DNA from: Beroe forskalii
Lineage: Eukaryota; Ctenophora; Nuda; Beroida; Beroidae
Length of the DNA stretch: 64,000 nucleotides
Assembly: GCA_011033025.1 (NCBI GenBank)
Contig: WFMF01000554.1
Span: forward strand, 44,205 to 108,204
Reading direction: 5' to 3'
Position numbers and translations under genes: made by a program. The notes below the pieces were generated by a model that saw only the letters and a list, made by a program, of their open reading frames with translations, was not told where the DNA came from and did no database searches. Each line of letters starts with the position of its first letter. Positions within the stretch are counted from its first letter, which is position 1. Positions 33,248 through 46,100 of this stretch are shown here, piece by piece.

Positions 33248-34916
33248 ATTCCCGCCCTGGCCAGGGCGGTAACCCCCCGCGTATAGAAAAATAAAAATTT
33301 GAGAGACGTTTCTGGCCAGGCTATATAATAGAGATTTTGGTGTCACAGGGTGTATAATAATAATAATATATAATAATAATAATAATAATAAGAGCTGATA
33401 ATTCGGGACCCAACTTATAAAGCCGAGATCTCAAGAACGGGAAATGGTAGAGCCAGGATCGAGGTCAGGTTTTGTTGATTTAAGATGGGAAAATGTTATA
33501 GGCTATAAGAGAAGTTCTGGTGACGTCATTTTCACGTCACTATGACGTCATCAACTTAACGAAATTTTATTGCTTTTATAGCGAAAATAGGCTATTTTCG
33601 AGCGCATTTTGCACTAGGAAGGAAAGGAGATAGCCGTCTGATTTTTCAGAACGATTTTTAGCAAATTTAAAGAGCTTTCAGAAAATCATATGGATCATTG
33701 GGCTATCTCGATTTTTTATCGAGATATACGCGATTTTCTAAGGTACGGTGAAAAATCAATTTCCAAATTATAGGACAAAACTTCAAACGAATGAGATGTC
33801 AAGAGCTGCGACTTATCTTGAGACGATACCGGTCAAAGTCTGTTGTACTAAGGCGAAATTGTCTTATAGGCTATATGGGAAGTTGGTTTGAGCCTATTTG
33901 GGTGCTGTGATGACGTCATCAAAATCGCGTAAAACCACTAAAATAGCGTATTTTTTGCGATAGAACGCTATTTTGCGCTACTTTGGACATCTCCAACTCA
34001 AAGAGTTTTCATTGGATTATGTTTTACTTTGATCTGCTGGTTTCAGACCTTGAGACTTAGCTATAAAACGAGTTTCAGGGCAATTGGTGGAAGATTGTTG
34101 TCGTGCGAGGCTTCTAAAAATTGAACTGCAAATTGATTGAAATTATGTTTATGACAACAATTTGTACTATAGTCCTATTCTGTGATACGGTGTTGAACTT
34201 ATTATGGTTTCTCCATGTCTCGCAGTGAATATGGACGGGAAATATACGATGGACTAGTAAAGCACGTGAGTTCACGCGGACGTTTTGTAGAAATAAGGGG
34301 ATTTGAAGAAATTGATATTTACGCAGGATTTTCGACTTGATTATGTTGAAATGAGTTTAAATACGACTAATGCACATGAAATTAGATCTGGTTGCCATAT
34401 TTTAACACGTGAGTACACACGGACGTTTTGTAGAAATTAGGAGATTTGAAGAAATTGATATTTACACGTGATTTTCGACTTGGTTACGTTGAAATGAGTT
34501 CAAATTCGACTAATGCACGTGAAATTAGATATGGTTGCTATATTTCAGCACGTGAGTACACACGGACGCTTTGTAGAAATTAAGACATATATCAATTCTA
34601 GTAATTCCAAGTTAGAATAACTTAGTTTTGGACTTCCTCAGGGTGATTTATGTGGGTTAGACTTGCGTGTGGGCTTGTAACGAGGGTTCCGACGTGTGGG
34701 CAAGTTACGTGGGTCCAAAACTGCCTTTGGGCAAGTAACATGGGTTCAAACTACATACATCTGTCAAAGATATCACCACAAAACCGTTGGACGGTTGGTC
34801 TAGTAACCCCCCGCGGGTTTGGATGTGACAACGGAACCTGAAAAGAGACAAAATGGGCTGATCACATCCAAACCAGCGGGGGGTTACTAGACCAACCGTC
34901 CAACGGTTTTGGTGGT
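33248..34916 (-). mobile_element. HINE/Helentron-like element, copy inverted
   Basis: Full-length inverse of the copy at 49094-50774. On the minus strand it starts with the ACCACCAAAACCG palindrome (34774-34916), then has tandem ~143 bp units, the TGACGTCA-containing core and a TTA microsatellite (33358-33392). It ends with the hairpin CCGCCCTGGCCAGGGCGG. No target duplication is seen. Confidence 0.8.
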
Positions 34917-35281
34917 ATCAAAATCATGAATAAGTCAGATGATCAAACTAAAATTGCAGTAGTGATGTCACTTCAGCCTTTCATATTGAATGAGTGATAT
35001 GCCATAAATCTTGAAATGATGAGATTAGGTTTGGGTATGTATGTGTCTTTCCGAAATGATGGGTATGTATGTATCTTTTTCGAAATGATGAGGGAGTAAT
35101 GAGGTAGTATGTATGTATGTTCAAAAAAGGCCGATTTGTGATGAGCTCATTTCTGGATGGCCCCTTATATTCCTGCTCACGTCCGCGTTAGCAGGAATAT
35201 AAAGAGGGTCTTAGGACTATTAACAATACTAGTAGACAACTTTGGTCCATTTTTTGATATGTACCATATTACCTTACACAG
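34917..35281. other. Spacer before the coiled-coil gene
   Basis: Contains GGTATGTATG-type short repeats (35030-35120) and a small palindrome (TATATTCCTGCT with its inverse, 35165-35205). No gene is seen. Confidence 0.4.
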
Positions 35282-35858
35282 GAGAAATGCTGACGCTGGA
35301 GCGATACGAGCTGAAATGGAGGAAGAAATGGCACGAGAAGTGGCCGAATTCGAACGGAAGGTGAGACGATATCTGTAATTCTCGGTTTCGGACTTTAATT
35401 TGTTACCTCCCGGTATCGGCCGACAATTTCATATTCTAATGGTGGAAACATGAATTTACAATTATATAGTTTGCACCTGAATTTGCATCTGTTTTTGAAT
35501 TTTTGCACCTGAATTTGCTGTTTTATGCAGACCCGAAGGTACAGTCCATTATCCAACCCTCCCTTGCGCAGGTAAGAGAGGAGCAGGAAAGAAAGCGGAT
35601 CGAGTATGCCCTGAAAGCTGAAGCAGAACGGCGTCTTCTCGACGAGGAGGAGCGACAGTGGATCATTGCCCTCGCACGGCACCTCTGGAACAAGGGGGTC
35701 AGGATCGAGGGGAACTACCTGAACAGGAACTGGAGATTAGCTCAATCTTCTACTCCTACTTCAACTACCTGCACAGTAACGAACCCTTTAATTCCGATGT
35801 GGATGTGTCGTTCAGGGAGAAACTCAATTACATTGCTGCTAACTTGGATAAGATTTGA
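35282..35858 (+). CDS. Two-exon coiled-coil protein, partial, with a frame break
   Basis: Exon 1 (35282-35360) follows acceptor TTACACAG and ends at AAG|GTGAGA in phase 0. Exon 2 begins in phase 0 after CTTGCGCAG at 35571. Joined, they give a charged helix: IRAEMEEEMAREVAEFERK then VREEQERKRIEYALKAEA and RRLLDEEERQWIIALA. From about 35690 the coding look moves to another frame (ELEISSIFYSYFNYL to LDKI, stop at 35856-35858), so one base is probably lost or gained near 35690, by mutation or sequencing error. An AATAAA lies at 36030. I do not recognise the family; the upstream start is not identified. Confidence 0.45.
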
Positions 35859-36241
35859 TGTGTTGCAAGTATATGTACATAGGATTTCGTGCAAGTCAGG
35901 AATTCAAGTTCGGGGGTCAGAAATTCAGAAAATATATTGCATGCGGTTGTAAATATCATACTGTTCAAATTTTAAGTGTTTAGGTCAAGGTGGATACATG
36001 CTTATACTTATAGGAAACGTATGGATGAAAATAAACCGGGAGCCCCAACTCATTTAGCAATGGAGAGGATATTCCGGTTTGCAATTGCGTTTTAATTTAT
36101 TTGAAGTTTGACAAACTTTATGAACTGATTTGAGTGGATTTATATGCTTCAGAAATATGGGAGATTTTTGTTGTTATTTAGTAGTGAGCTTTCTTATATT
36201 TATCAACCGATCGAAATTTTGAGTAAAACAGTATTTCATGT

Positions 36242-36735
36242 AGGGGCCATCCATAAAGGACGTCCGCAATATTTCGGCTATTTCAGACCCCTCCCTCCCC
36301 TCTTGACTCTGGGCTCAATTTAAACATATAGAATGGGACTTAAACTGAAATTTCGGCCATTTTAGACCCCTCCCTCCCCTCTTGACTCTGGGCTCAATTT
36401 AAACATATAGAATGGGACTTAAACTGAAATTTCGGCCATTTTAGACCCCTCCCTCCCCTCTTGACTCTGGGCTCAATTTAAACATGTATAATGGGACTTA
36501 AACTGAAATTTCGGCCATTTTAGACCCCTCCCTCCCCTCTTGACTCTGGGCTCAATTTAAACATATAGAATGGGACTTAAACTGAAATTTCTGCCATTTT
36601 AGACCCCTCCCTCCCCCTCTTGACTCTGGGCTCAATTTAAACATATAGAATTAGAATGGGACTTAAACTGAAATTTCGGCCATTTTAGACCCCTCCCTCC
36701 CCTCTTGACTCTGGACTCAATTTAATTTTAAACAT
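36242..36735 (+). repeat. 79 bp minisatellite, about six units
   Basis: Begins with GGGGCCATCCATAAAGGACG, the end of a dispersed element also present at 60738. A unit containing CCCCTCCCTCCCCTCTTGAC and TCAATTTAAACATATAGAAT is then repeated. Confidence 0.85.
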
Positions 36736-36774
36736 TAAACACAGATGAACTCTCATTCCTGAGTTTTCAGCTTT

Positions 36775-36985
36775 TTTGCCCAGTTATATGCTCAGTTATA
36801 GGGCCCAGTTATAGCCCAGTTACACGCCCAGTTATATGCCCAGTTATATGCCCAGTTATATGCCCAGTTAAATGCCAGTTATATGCCAGTTATAGGGCCT
36901 GGTTATAGGGCCCGGTTATATGCTCAGTTATAGGGCCCAGTTATATGCTCAGTTATAGGGCCCAGTTATAGGGCCCAGTTATCAG
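36775..36985 (+). repeat. CCCAGTTATA minisatellite
   Basis: Short units of GCCCAGTTATAT and GGGCCCAGTTATA alternate about a dozen times. Confidence 0.85.
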
Positions 36986-37190
36986 CTGCCTGTCGATATA
37001 TTACGTTGCGTTTAATGTGTCACTTAGGAAGCAAGTTTAAAACGTTAGAAATGATACAATAAAGTTAAAAATCAGGAGCTTTTGAAAATCATGCGATTAT
37101 CGTCGAAACGTTCATGTGCGTTTTCAATTGATGTTCAGTTACCTGCAACACAGAACACTGCATAGTGCATACAATACTATACGGGGGGAT

Positions 37191-37272
37191 GCAACCCCCC
37201 AGGTGGATATAACAATTTGCCAATAGGGGGCTTAATTTTGGGGGTTTTCAGGGGGTTGACCCCCCCCCCCTT
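37191..37272 (+). repeat. Solo end of the G-rich GGTACC-minisatellite element
   Basis: CAATTTGCCAATAGGGGGCT and flanking G and C runs match the right end of the element at 11383-12522, without the minisatellite. Confidence 0.65.
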
Positions 37273-37663
37273 AGTAATCTGCCGTCAATGTGACGTAACC
37301 GAGCACTGCCGCGCGCTACAAAAGATGACGTAACATGCAGATTACTAATGCGCGAAGTATAGGGAATTTTATGGCAACATTAGGATAATTTTATCTTCGC
37401 ATGTTTATACTAAATAGCTGTTGTAGCTTTTTAATAAAATTTCGCTTTCGAGAGTTGTATTTCTTATTTCTGATTTATAGATTTGAAGTATTATTAGTTT
37501 TGACATGTTTTCTAACTACAGATCTACCCCGAGTCGTTGGGCAAATTTCATGCCACCAACAGTTCAATGATTGGATCTTCTCAATTCAGAATTAAGACTT
37601 ATTCTCTTTACACTATATCTACATTTAGCTGGTGACTGACCGGAAATGTTTTGAGGTGGTTTT

Positions 37664-37680
37664 ATGAATCAGAGTGGCGG
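37664..37680 (+). CDS. Candidate first exon of the FUBP-like gene
   Basis: ATG followed by five codons (MNQSG and two bases), ending at a perfect GTAAGT donor (37681), with an in-frame TGA upstream. If joined to the alternative acceptor at 37943 (phase 2) it gives MNQSGGLKDEIRVPG. Joining to the nearer AG at 37938 would give a stop. The known family has a longer N-terminus, so a different 5' exon is possible. Confidence 0.35.
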
Positions 37681-37938
37681 GTAAGTTTCTACTACTTTTT
37701 AGATTTTAGCATGTTCTTCCGTAGTACTGTTGAAAATGTTTCGAATTCCTTTGAACTTCTCTACTTTTAGTACCCCCATGTAGTTATTCCTCATTTGCTT
37801 CTTCCTCACTTCTGGCTTTTCCCTCCTCTCTAACGTCCTATCCTCATTTCTCCGCAACCCAATCCTTCCTTACCCCTCTATCTGATGCCTTCAATGACCC
37901 CCTTACCCCCTACTCACCCCTCCCTGTGCGGTCCTCAG

Positions 37939-39964
37939 GGCAGTTTAAAAGACGAGATCCGTGTTCCTGGATCAGTGATCCAGTTCCTCACCGGAGAGAC
38001 ACACGCCCGACTCCAGGCTCAGACCAGCTGCCACATCCAACTTCCGCCCCCCGGACCCGACCCCAACGCCGAGAGATCCATCACATTGACTGGTGAGTGG
38101 GTGAGATGATATCGATAATAATCGTAAAGTCAATAATCAGTAGTTCGTGCTCTGGTATTTGATTCTTCAAATCTGCTCATTTGATAAATAATTCGAGCCC
38201 AAATAAGAACATCGATATTCGATACTGTATGTGCTATAGTTAAGATTTTGATAATTGCCTGTGTTTTGTATGAATTTTGTATGAATTTTGCACGAATACC
38301 CTATCCGTGAATCCAAAACATTACACTTGCACGTTACTCTTGCAGTCACGCGTATCTCTTGCGGTCACGCGTTACTCTTGCAGTCACGCGTTACTCTTGC
38401 AGTAACGCGTTACTCTTGCAGTCACGCGTTACTCACGCGGTCACGCGTTACTCCGCGCGTTACTCTTGCGGTCACGAGTTACTCTTGCGGTTATTCTTGC
38501 AGTCACGCGTTACTCTTGCGGTCACGCGTTACTCACGCGTGTTACTCTTGTACGTTTAAAAGACATAAAGTTCCGTCTCAAATCTCAATCCACCCTACCA
38601 ACTGTAAGTGTAATGTGTGTTGGGATAGCGCACGGCTTTGTTTTAATTGGAATTACTATTGCTTAACGGTAAGGTGAGGTTGTTAGCAATGGTTCATTTG
38701 GACGACGTCGTCGTACTGCGTTGGTCAGTTCGAACTCAGACTCTAAATAGAAGTATGAGAGGTCCACTGATTTGTTTGTTAATCACCAAACTGAATAACA
38801 ATCTACAGTATGATTTGGAATTGGGGTAGATTTAGAGTTTTTATGTAAGAGTTGAGTTGGCTAAGCTGCCAAAACATTATTATTATTATTATTATTATTA
38901 AGGTCTAAGGTATGCGACTTGTCATCCTTATAAGAGGAAACAGTGAACACTGGCCGGTGAATCATCGCGTATTTCTGTTGTACAACGACATCACTTTCTA
39001 TTCAAAGAAGCTGGAACGGAAATTAGTAACGTTAGATGAGAAAACGTCCCCCAACTTTTCATTTTACTCGTAGTTCGGATAACAGGGAGGCAATTGAAAA
39101 ATTATACTCACCACGTCGAATCCTATTTTAAACCCTACCTAGACCATTACCTAAACCTAAACCTTACCTCAAATACCGATTAATTCTAAACTGATGTAAT
39201 TTTTGCCGCGTGTCTCAGCTTCCAAATTTCTAAATCATCGTCGTAATGCACTGCTCATCTATATGTTCGGAATACCATGTGTAGTGATTATACGCCGCGC
39301 ATGAGAAATAGGCAGGTAGGATGACGTCATTATCACATCATGATGTAGTGAGTTGATGACGTTGAACCGCCTATTTCTCGTGCGCGGCGTTTAGTAATGT
39401 AATCCCAAACACCTGTTTAGAATACCCATTATAATGTAACCTGTTACCACGCGTTCAGTAGACAGGCCACCTGATGTGACATCATTTCCATTGCTCAAAA
39501 AAGCGAGTTTCTTTCGTTGAAGTACCCTGTGAAGTAGTTTTTGGTGCGCAGGCTGGTTTGAAATGTTCGGGTGCATGACTTTCTCAATTCGCATGTGTGT
39601 GCCCTATACAATAATGTGTGCACATTCATCGATCAATGGAGGGATCGATAAAGACGCGCATTTGATAGCGCGCGCAATTTACTTTTCATAGGATTTCTGT
39701 CGAAAGTACAGAATTTTGACGCGTATTTATCGATCGATCCATGTGCACACATATGCATTATTTATGGAATCCGATGTGGCACATGACCCAAGTTACTCCC
39801 CCTCCTGACACTTCACAACCACCAAAATTGTTTGCCTGCGGGCTACTCAGAATGTACGATGTGTTATTAGTTTGAATGTAAGGAATGCTGTGATGTAATT
39901 CACTCTCGCCAACACACACACACACACACACCCCACACACACCCACACACACCCACACACACCC

Positions 39965-40025
<61 letters not shown>

Positions 40026-40071
40026 ACATACACACACACATACACACACTCACATACACACATACATACAC

Positions 40072-40161
<90 letters not shown>

Positions 40162-43100
40162 CTCCCTTGCAGGTCCATGCCGCACACCATATAAAAGTAC
40201 ACATAATATGAATAGTATATAGTTTGTACTCGTATTACCGCTATTATACTCTTTGCGCATACACATCTCTCACAGGTCTGTACGCACATCGGATAGGTGG
40301 TTTAGAGTGACGTCATTATCATGCGTTACAATGGCGTGTTAATGACACTACACCGCCTATTTCAAGCACCCAGATCCTCTCTCTTTCTCTCCCTCGCGAG
40401 AAATAGGCGGTTGAGATGACGTCATTATCGATTCAAAATGTTGTGAGTTGATGACGTTGAACCGCCTATTTTTCGCGGCACGGGTTTATATACTATCATT
40501 GCTGCAGGAGCACAGAGCAGATCGTGTGTACATAAATGTATACACCGTATGTGTTTGTGTGTTATTACCTACCTAGCCGTTTGAGTGTGTGTGTGCTTTG
40601 GCATTTGCATTATATAATCGTCCATTTTTCCGGATTCTCTTTCTTTCCCATGCGCGTGTATCATATTATGTGAAGTGTGGTGTGTGTATATATATAAATA
40701 TGAATCATATATTATAACAAACCCACCCCCACGTCCTTTTGTATAGTGTTGTCGTTATGTGAGTGTATATTTCCATGTGGCGTGATATTTTACAGTCGAG
40801 AGAGGGGGAGTACATTTCATTGTTTCGTGTATTCTAGCTTATTTTACAGTCAAGAGAGGGGGTACATTTCATTGTTTCGTGTACTCTAGCTTATTTTACA
40901 GTCGAGAGAGGGGGAGTACATTTCATTGTTTCGTGTACTCTAGCTTATTTTACATTCGAGAGGGGGAGTCCGGAGTACATTTCATTGTTTCGTGTACTCC
41001 AGCTTATTTTACAGTCAAGAGAGGGGGGTACATTTCATTGTTTCGTGTACTCTAGCTTATTTTACAGTCGCGAGAGGGGAGTACATTCCATTGTTTCGTG
41101 TACTCTAGCTTATTTTACAGTCGCGAGAGGGGGAGTACATTTCATTGTCTCGTGTACTCTAGCTTATTTTACAGTCGTGAGAGGGGGAGTACATTTCATT
41201 GTTTCGTGTACTCTAGCTTATTTTACAGTCGCGAGGAGGAGTACATTTGACATTGTTTCGTGTATTCTAGCTTATTTTACAGTCGCGAGGGGAGTACATT
41301 CCATTGTTTCGTGTACTCTAGCTTATTTTACAGTCGCGAGAGGGGGAGTACATTTCATTGTCTCGTGTACTCTAGCTTATTTTACAGTCGCGAGAGGGGG
41401 AGTACATTTCATTGTTTCGTGTACTCTAGCTTATTTTACAGTCGCGAGGGGAGGAGTACATTTCATTGTCTCGTGTACTCTAGCTTATTTTACAGTCGAG
41501 AGAGGGGGTGTACATTTCATTGTTTCGTGTATTCTAGCTTATTTTACAGTCGTGAGAGGGGGAGTCCGGAGTACATTTCATTGTTTCGTGTACTCTAGCT
41601 TATTTTACAGTCGCGAGGGGAGTACATTTGACATTGTTTCGTGTATTCTAGCTTATTTTACAGTCGCGAGGGGAGGATTAAACAGGATTAAACAGGATTA
41701 AACAAAAATAGTCCTTAGAAGCACTAACGCTCCTGTCAGGACGGGATATGTACAATATCACAAGGTAACACTCATTGTCAAATAAGCACACACATGAACA
41801 CAGAAAAGCGTGGCAGCAAAAAAGTTCATATTTCATTGTTTCGACTTTCGTGTACTCCAGCATAGATATCACAGTTATGTGTGCTGAACGTAATATAAAG
41901 AACGCTCTGACGTTTTCAATCGGTGTCTTTAAAACATAGAAACTTGCCTGATCGGGTCCATATATTGGTTAAGACCCTCACCCTTCGACAGTTCTTAAAA
42001 AGATACATCTCTCGGGCTGAGCCTTCGGGAAGTATCCCAAAATGCACCCGACAGGTGCGTTCCTGTCTATATATTTCATTTCTTTTCCGTCGTGGCCATG
42101 TCATGTGTATACTACATTTCTGTTTCATTGCGTGTAACGCTCCTTTAACACACCTTGCCGATACGAATCGTGTAATCATCGTGATAATCACGTGCGCGGT
42201 GATAATTTGAAATTAATCTTTGTTAGGTCCCGTGTAAAATGTATTGTATATTATGACTTGATCATGTTTGCCGTCTTTTGCCGTAATTTGAATAGATCGG
42301 GAGAGATATGTGTCGACGGGGTTTTCTTTGTTCACGTTGGTTTGTCATGATATTAAACCAAAAAAAGGGACTTCGTTCTTCTACCTTTATACAGTACATC
42401 TTTTTTTAATATAGATTACATAATATAGACTTTTACGGCCTTAAAGTTAAATTACATTATATATAGTTCATAGTTGAGTAATACGGCCTAAAAGGCCCTA
42501 TTTCATGTCGCTTAATGAGATGTGTGCCCATTTTCTGTTATCAACAAGGTATCAGATGAGTTACCTTCTCATTAGTTGACGTCAGTTGATGGAATGTCTC
42601 ATCTGGTGTGAATACAGATGATGTAGATGATACGTGTTCAACACGATTCTTCTGCTTTCTTATTTTTAAAAACGGATCTGGTCTTTCCCGATCTTTCGCC
42701 ATAGTGGACTCTCCTCTCCTCTTCCTCTCCTCCTCTCCATTTCACATGAACTTGTCTAAACTTTCTTATTCAGAACGTGCATTTCACAATTCTAAAATTA
42801 CCTTTCACCTCAACATGTTATGTTCTCAATTACCGCCTTGAAACCCAGCTTTTTGCATTTATTGAACCATATGGCGTTTAAATCGCTTTCTATAGTGCAT
42901 TAGTGCATAGACACTTGCCCATTCGCGTCCATCTTAGTTTTGACCTCGCCTTTCACGCTGCGAGCCTAAACTGGATACATCCCTCGGGTAGTGCCCTTCG
43001 GGAAGTATCCCAAAACGGACCCAATCAGGCGCGGGTCTATCATGTGCTTTATATAGAAGGTTCTTGTCAGGGAACCCCTCCCCTTTCCCTGACAATATAT

Positions 43101-46100
43101 CATTACATCTGACGGAAGTGACTCCCATGTTACAGGTACCAGGCAATGTATTGAGCACTGCAAGGATCAGATTAAGGAGATCCTTCACCAGTACGCCCCT
43201 CAGACCCCCATAGGAGGGATACCTGGTGCCGGTGGTAAGTTTAACCGTGACAAACTTCGAACTACAGTTTTGTGTGCGCTGCGTAATTTTGCGCGGCGTA
43301 AAGACATGTAAAGAACATGTATGTACGCCTTGCAAACTTACGCCGCGCACACAAAACTACGGTTCGAACTGCCACTGTTACTTTTCTCAAATAATTTCCG
43401 TTCATTGAGTGGCCGTGCATGAATTAGCCCCACAACACGGGACTCAAACCACGCGTTTCACTTTGTTGAAAATGAATCACAGTCTTTTAAATCCCTTGAA
43501 TTTTCGTACAACCACCATCATCATAACCCTTAATAAGACCCCTACTACAGACGGTACATACCAGGGGCGTAGCCAGATTGCATTCAAAACCTTTTGAATG
43601 CCCTTGGCTCAAAGCTCTCATTACAATAAAATTAACAAATATTTCACATTTTCTATCCAAAAAGGGGGAGGCGACCGCCTGTGTCGCCTTCCCCCTGGCT
43701 ACGCCCCTGGTACATACCGATTACCGCGGTTCATCTTTCTGTAAAGCCTTAAGCCACTTGCGGCTGTGCCACACTTAAACTCGTCACACTTTAACTGGTC
43801 AGTTTCTTCCAAGTGAAATTCGACTTTTCGTTTCAGGCTCAGAGATGATGCAGAACATGGGCCAGCCGGAGACAGTCGACATGCTCATTCCCCAGAACAA
43901 AGTCGGTCTTGTCATCGGTTAGTTGTGCGCATTTCTTAAGCATGAAAGCAACGGGATATAATATGATGGCTTTACATTAGACCACTTATCATTTCCTTCA
44001 TTCAAACTTCAACAAAATAATGCATACCCCTTACTTCCGATCTAATCCCCCTCAAACTAGATCGACTACGGTCTTCTAATATTCCCCCTCAAACCAAATG
44101 GTCACCTTCAAGCCTGACCCTCTGATCCCTCACTTGCCCTGATCCCCTCTAAAACTGTTCACTCCGAGTCTAACTCTAACCCCCCGACCTCCTCTAAAAT
44201 TCCTATCCTCCTCCCCAGGTCGAGGAGGTGAGACTATCAAGGATCTGGCACTGCAGAGTGGCTGCAAGATGAACATGGTGCAGGATGGCATGTACGCTAA
44301 CGCCCCTGAGAAACCCCTCAGGATTCACGGACTTCCGCAGCAGATCCAGAAAGCGCGGGAGCTCGTTAGCGGCATCATTCAGCAGCAGGAGGTACGTTTG
44401 TTGGGACGAAATGTAAAATGCTAAGTTCAGTAATGCTCAAAAAATCTAAAATTGAAATGAAAATGCTTTTGAAAAGAATGTACGTTCTCTGTTCGGTTCT
44501 GCCAGTAAGATGTATGGTTTTTGATTTCCGATTTGGACGAGATCACAGCTCCACATTCGCTGTATACATTGCACCAAAATTCTGGAACCTCACATGTTTA
44601 CCACGATCCCCCGAATTTCAGTTCAACAACCGGAACAACTTCGGGAACCAGGGAGGCGGCGGTGGGGGCGGCAACTTCCACCAGAACCAGGGCCCCTTCG
44701 AGGCGACCAGCAACGTGCCGGTGGAGAAGGAGTACGTGGGCGTCGTCATAGGTGCGTGGAGCTGACCCGGCCTAGTTTAATCAATCGAAATTGAGCGCTG
44801 CGCCGTCTGCGGCGTAGACTAGGTCGGGACACCGGTAGACTAGGTCGGGACACCGGTAGACTAGGTCGGGACACCGGTAGACTAGGTCGGGACACCGGTA
44901 GACTAGGTCGGGACACCGGTAGACTAGGTCGGGACACCGGTAGACTAGGTCGGGACACCGGTAGACTAGTGGGACACCGGTAGACTAGGTCGGGACACGG
45001 TAGACTAGGTCGGGACACCGAAGTAGACTAGGTCGGGACACCGGTAGACTAGGTCGGGACACCGGTAGACTAGGTCGGGACACCGGTAGACTAGGTCGGG
45101 ACACCGGTAGACTAGGTCGGGACACCGGTAGACTAGGTCGGGACACGGGTTCTTGTGATGTTCTCATATTTCTCTCATCGAGTGTATTTGACAAAATTAA
45201 ATACTATTTTGCTATTGTCATTGATATCAATTGACTCTATTATATATGCCTCCAGATAAATGCCATAAATTGCACTGTTTGAGCTGGAAGGGGGAGCTTT
45301 TTGTTATAAATCAGTATCAGTTTCATACATCATATCCTCTGTGTCTTACCTATCTACCTTTATCTCAACTCTATTGTTCAACAGGCAGGGGCGGAGATAC
45401 CATCAAGAGAATGCAGGCCGAGACAGGCGCCAAGATTCAGTTCAACACAATCGACCCTAACGCTCCCGGGGACAGGCATCTTATCATTCAGGGAACGAAG
45501 GAACAAGTTACTGAGGCAGAAAGTGAGTTGACGAGTTGTGCTGCTTCAATTTGTACAAATGTTCAAAATTATATTCTCGCTTTGCCTTGCACCATCTTTT
45601 GAAGCTTATCATCTTCCCCAATTACACCTACCCCTCTTCCGCCTCATACAATCCCCCTTTTCCCAATTACACCAACCCCTTCTTCCGCCTCATACAATCC
45701 CCCTTTTCCCAATTACACCCACCCCTTCCTCCGCCTCATACACTCCCCCTTTCCCCAATTACACCCACCCCTTCTTCCGCCTCATACACTCCCCCTTTCC
45801 CCAATTACACCCACCCCTTCTTCCGCCTCATACAATCCCCCTTTCCCCAATTACACCCACCCCTCTTCCGCCTCATACAATCCCCCTTTTCCCAATTACA
45901 CCCACCCCTTCTTCCGCCTCATACAATCCCCCTTTTCCCAATTACACCCACCCCTTCTTCCGCCTCATACAATCCCCCTTTTCCCAATTACACCCACCCC
46001 TCTTCCGCCTCATACAATCCCCCTTTTCCCAATTACACTCACCCCTTCTTCCGCCTCATACAATCCCCCTTTTCCAGACAAAGTTAAGGATCTCCTGTCG

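Noticed and set aside
35503-35952. Assigning the coiled-coil ORF to a mitochondrial ribosomal protein
   Set aside because: Only general charged-helix resemblance; no specific motif supports it.
39758-40289. Val-Cys-rich ORFs on the minus strand
   Set aside because: Translation of the CA microsatellite in overlapping frames.
40985-41701. 238-codon ORF with CFVYSSLFYSR-type repeats
   Set aside because: Translation of the 54-55 bp minisatellite; intronic, no domain, unit indels shift its frame.
44418-44765. 115-codon ORF taken as a gene with its own start
   Set aside because: Only its second half (from 44622) is coding, as a FUBP exon with a clear acceptor; the first half is intron.
44746-45194. 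Ser-Arg-Pro repeat ORFs on the minus strand
   Set aside because: Translation of the 21 bp intronic minisatellite.
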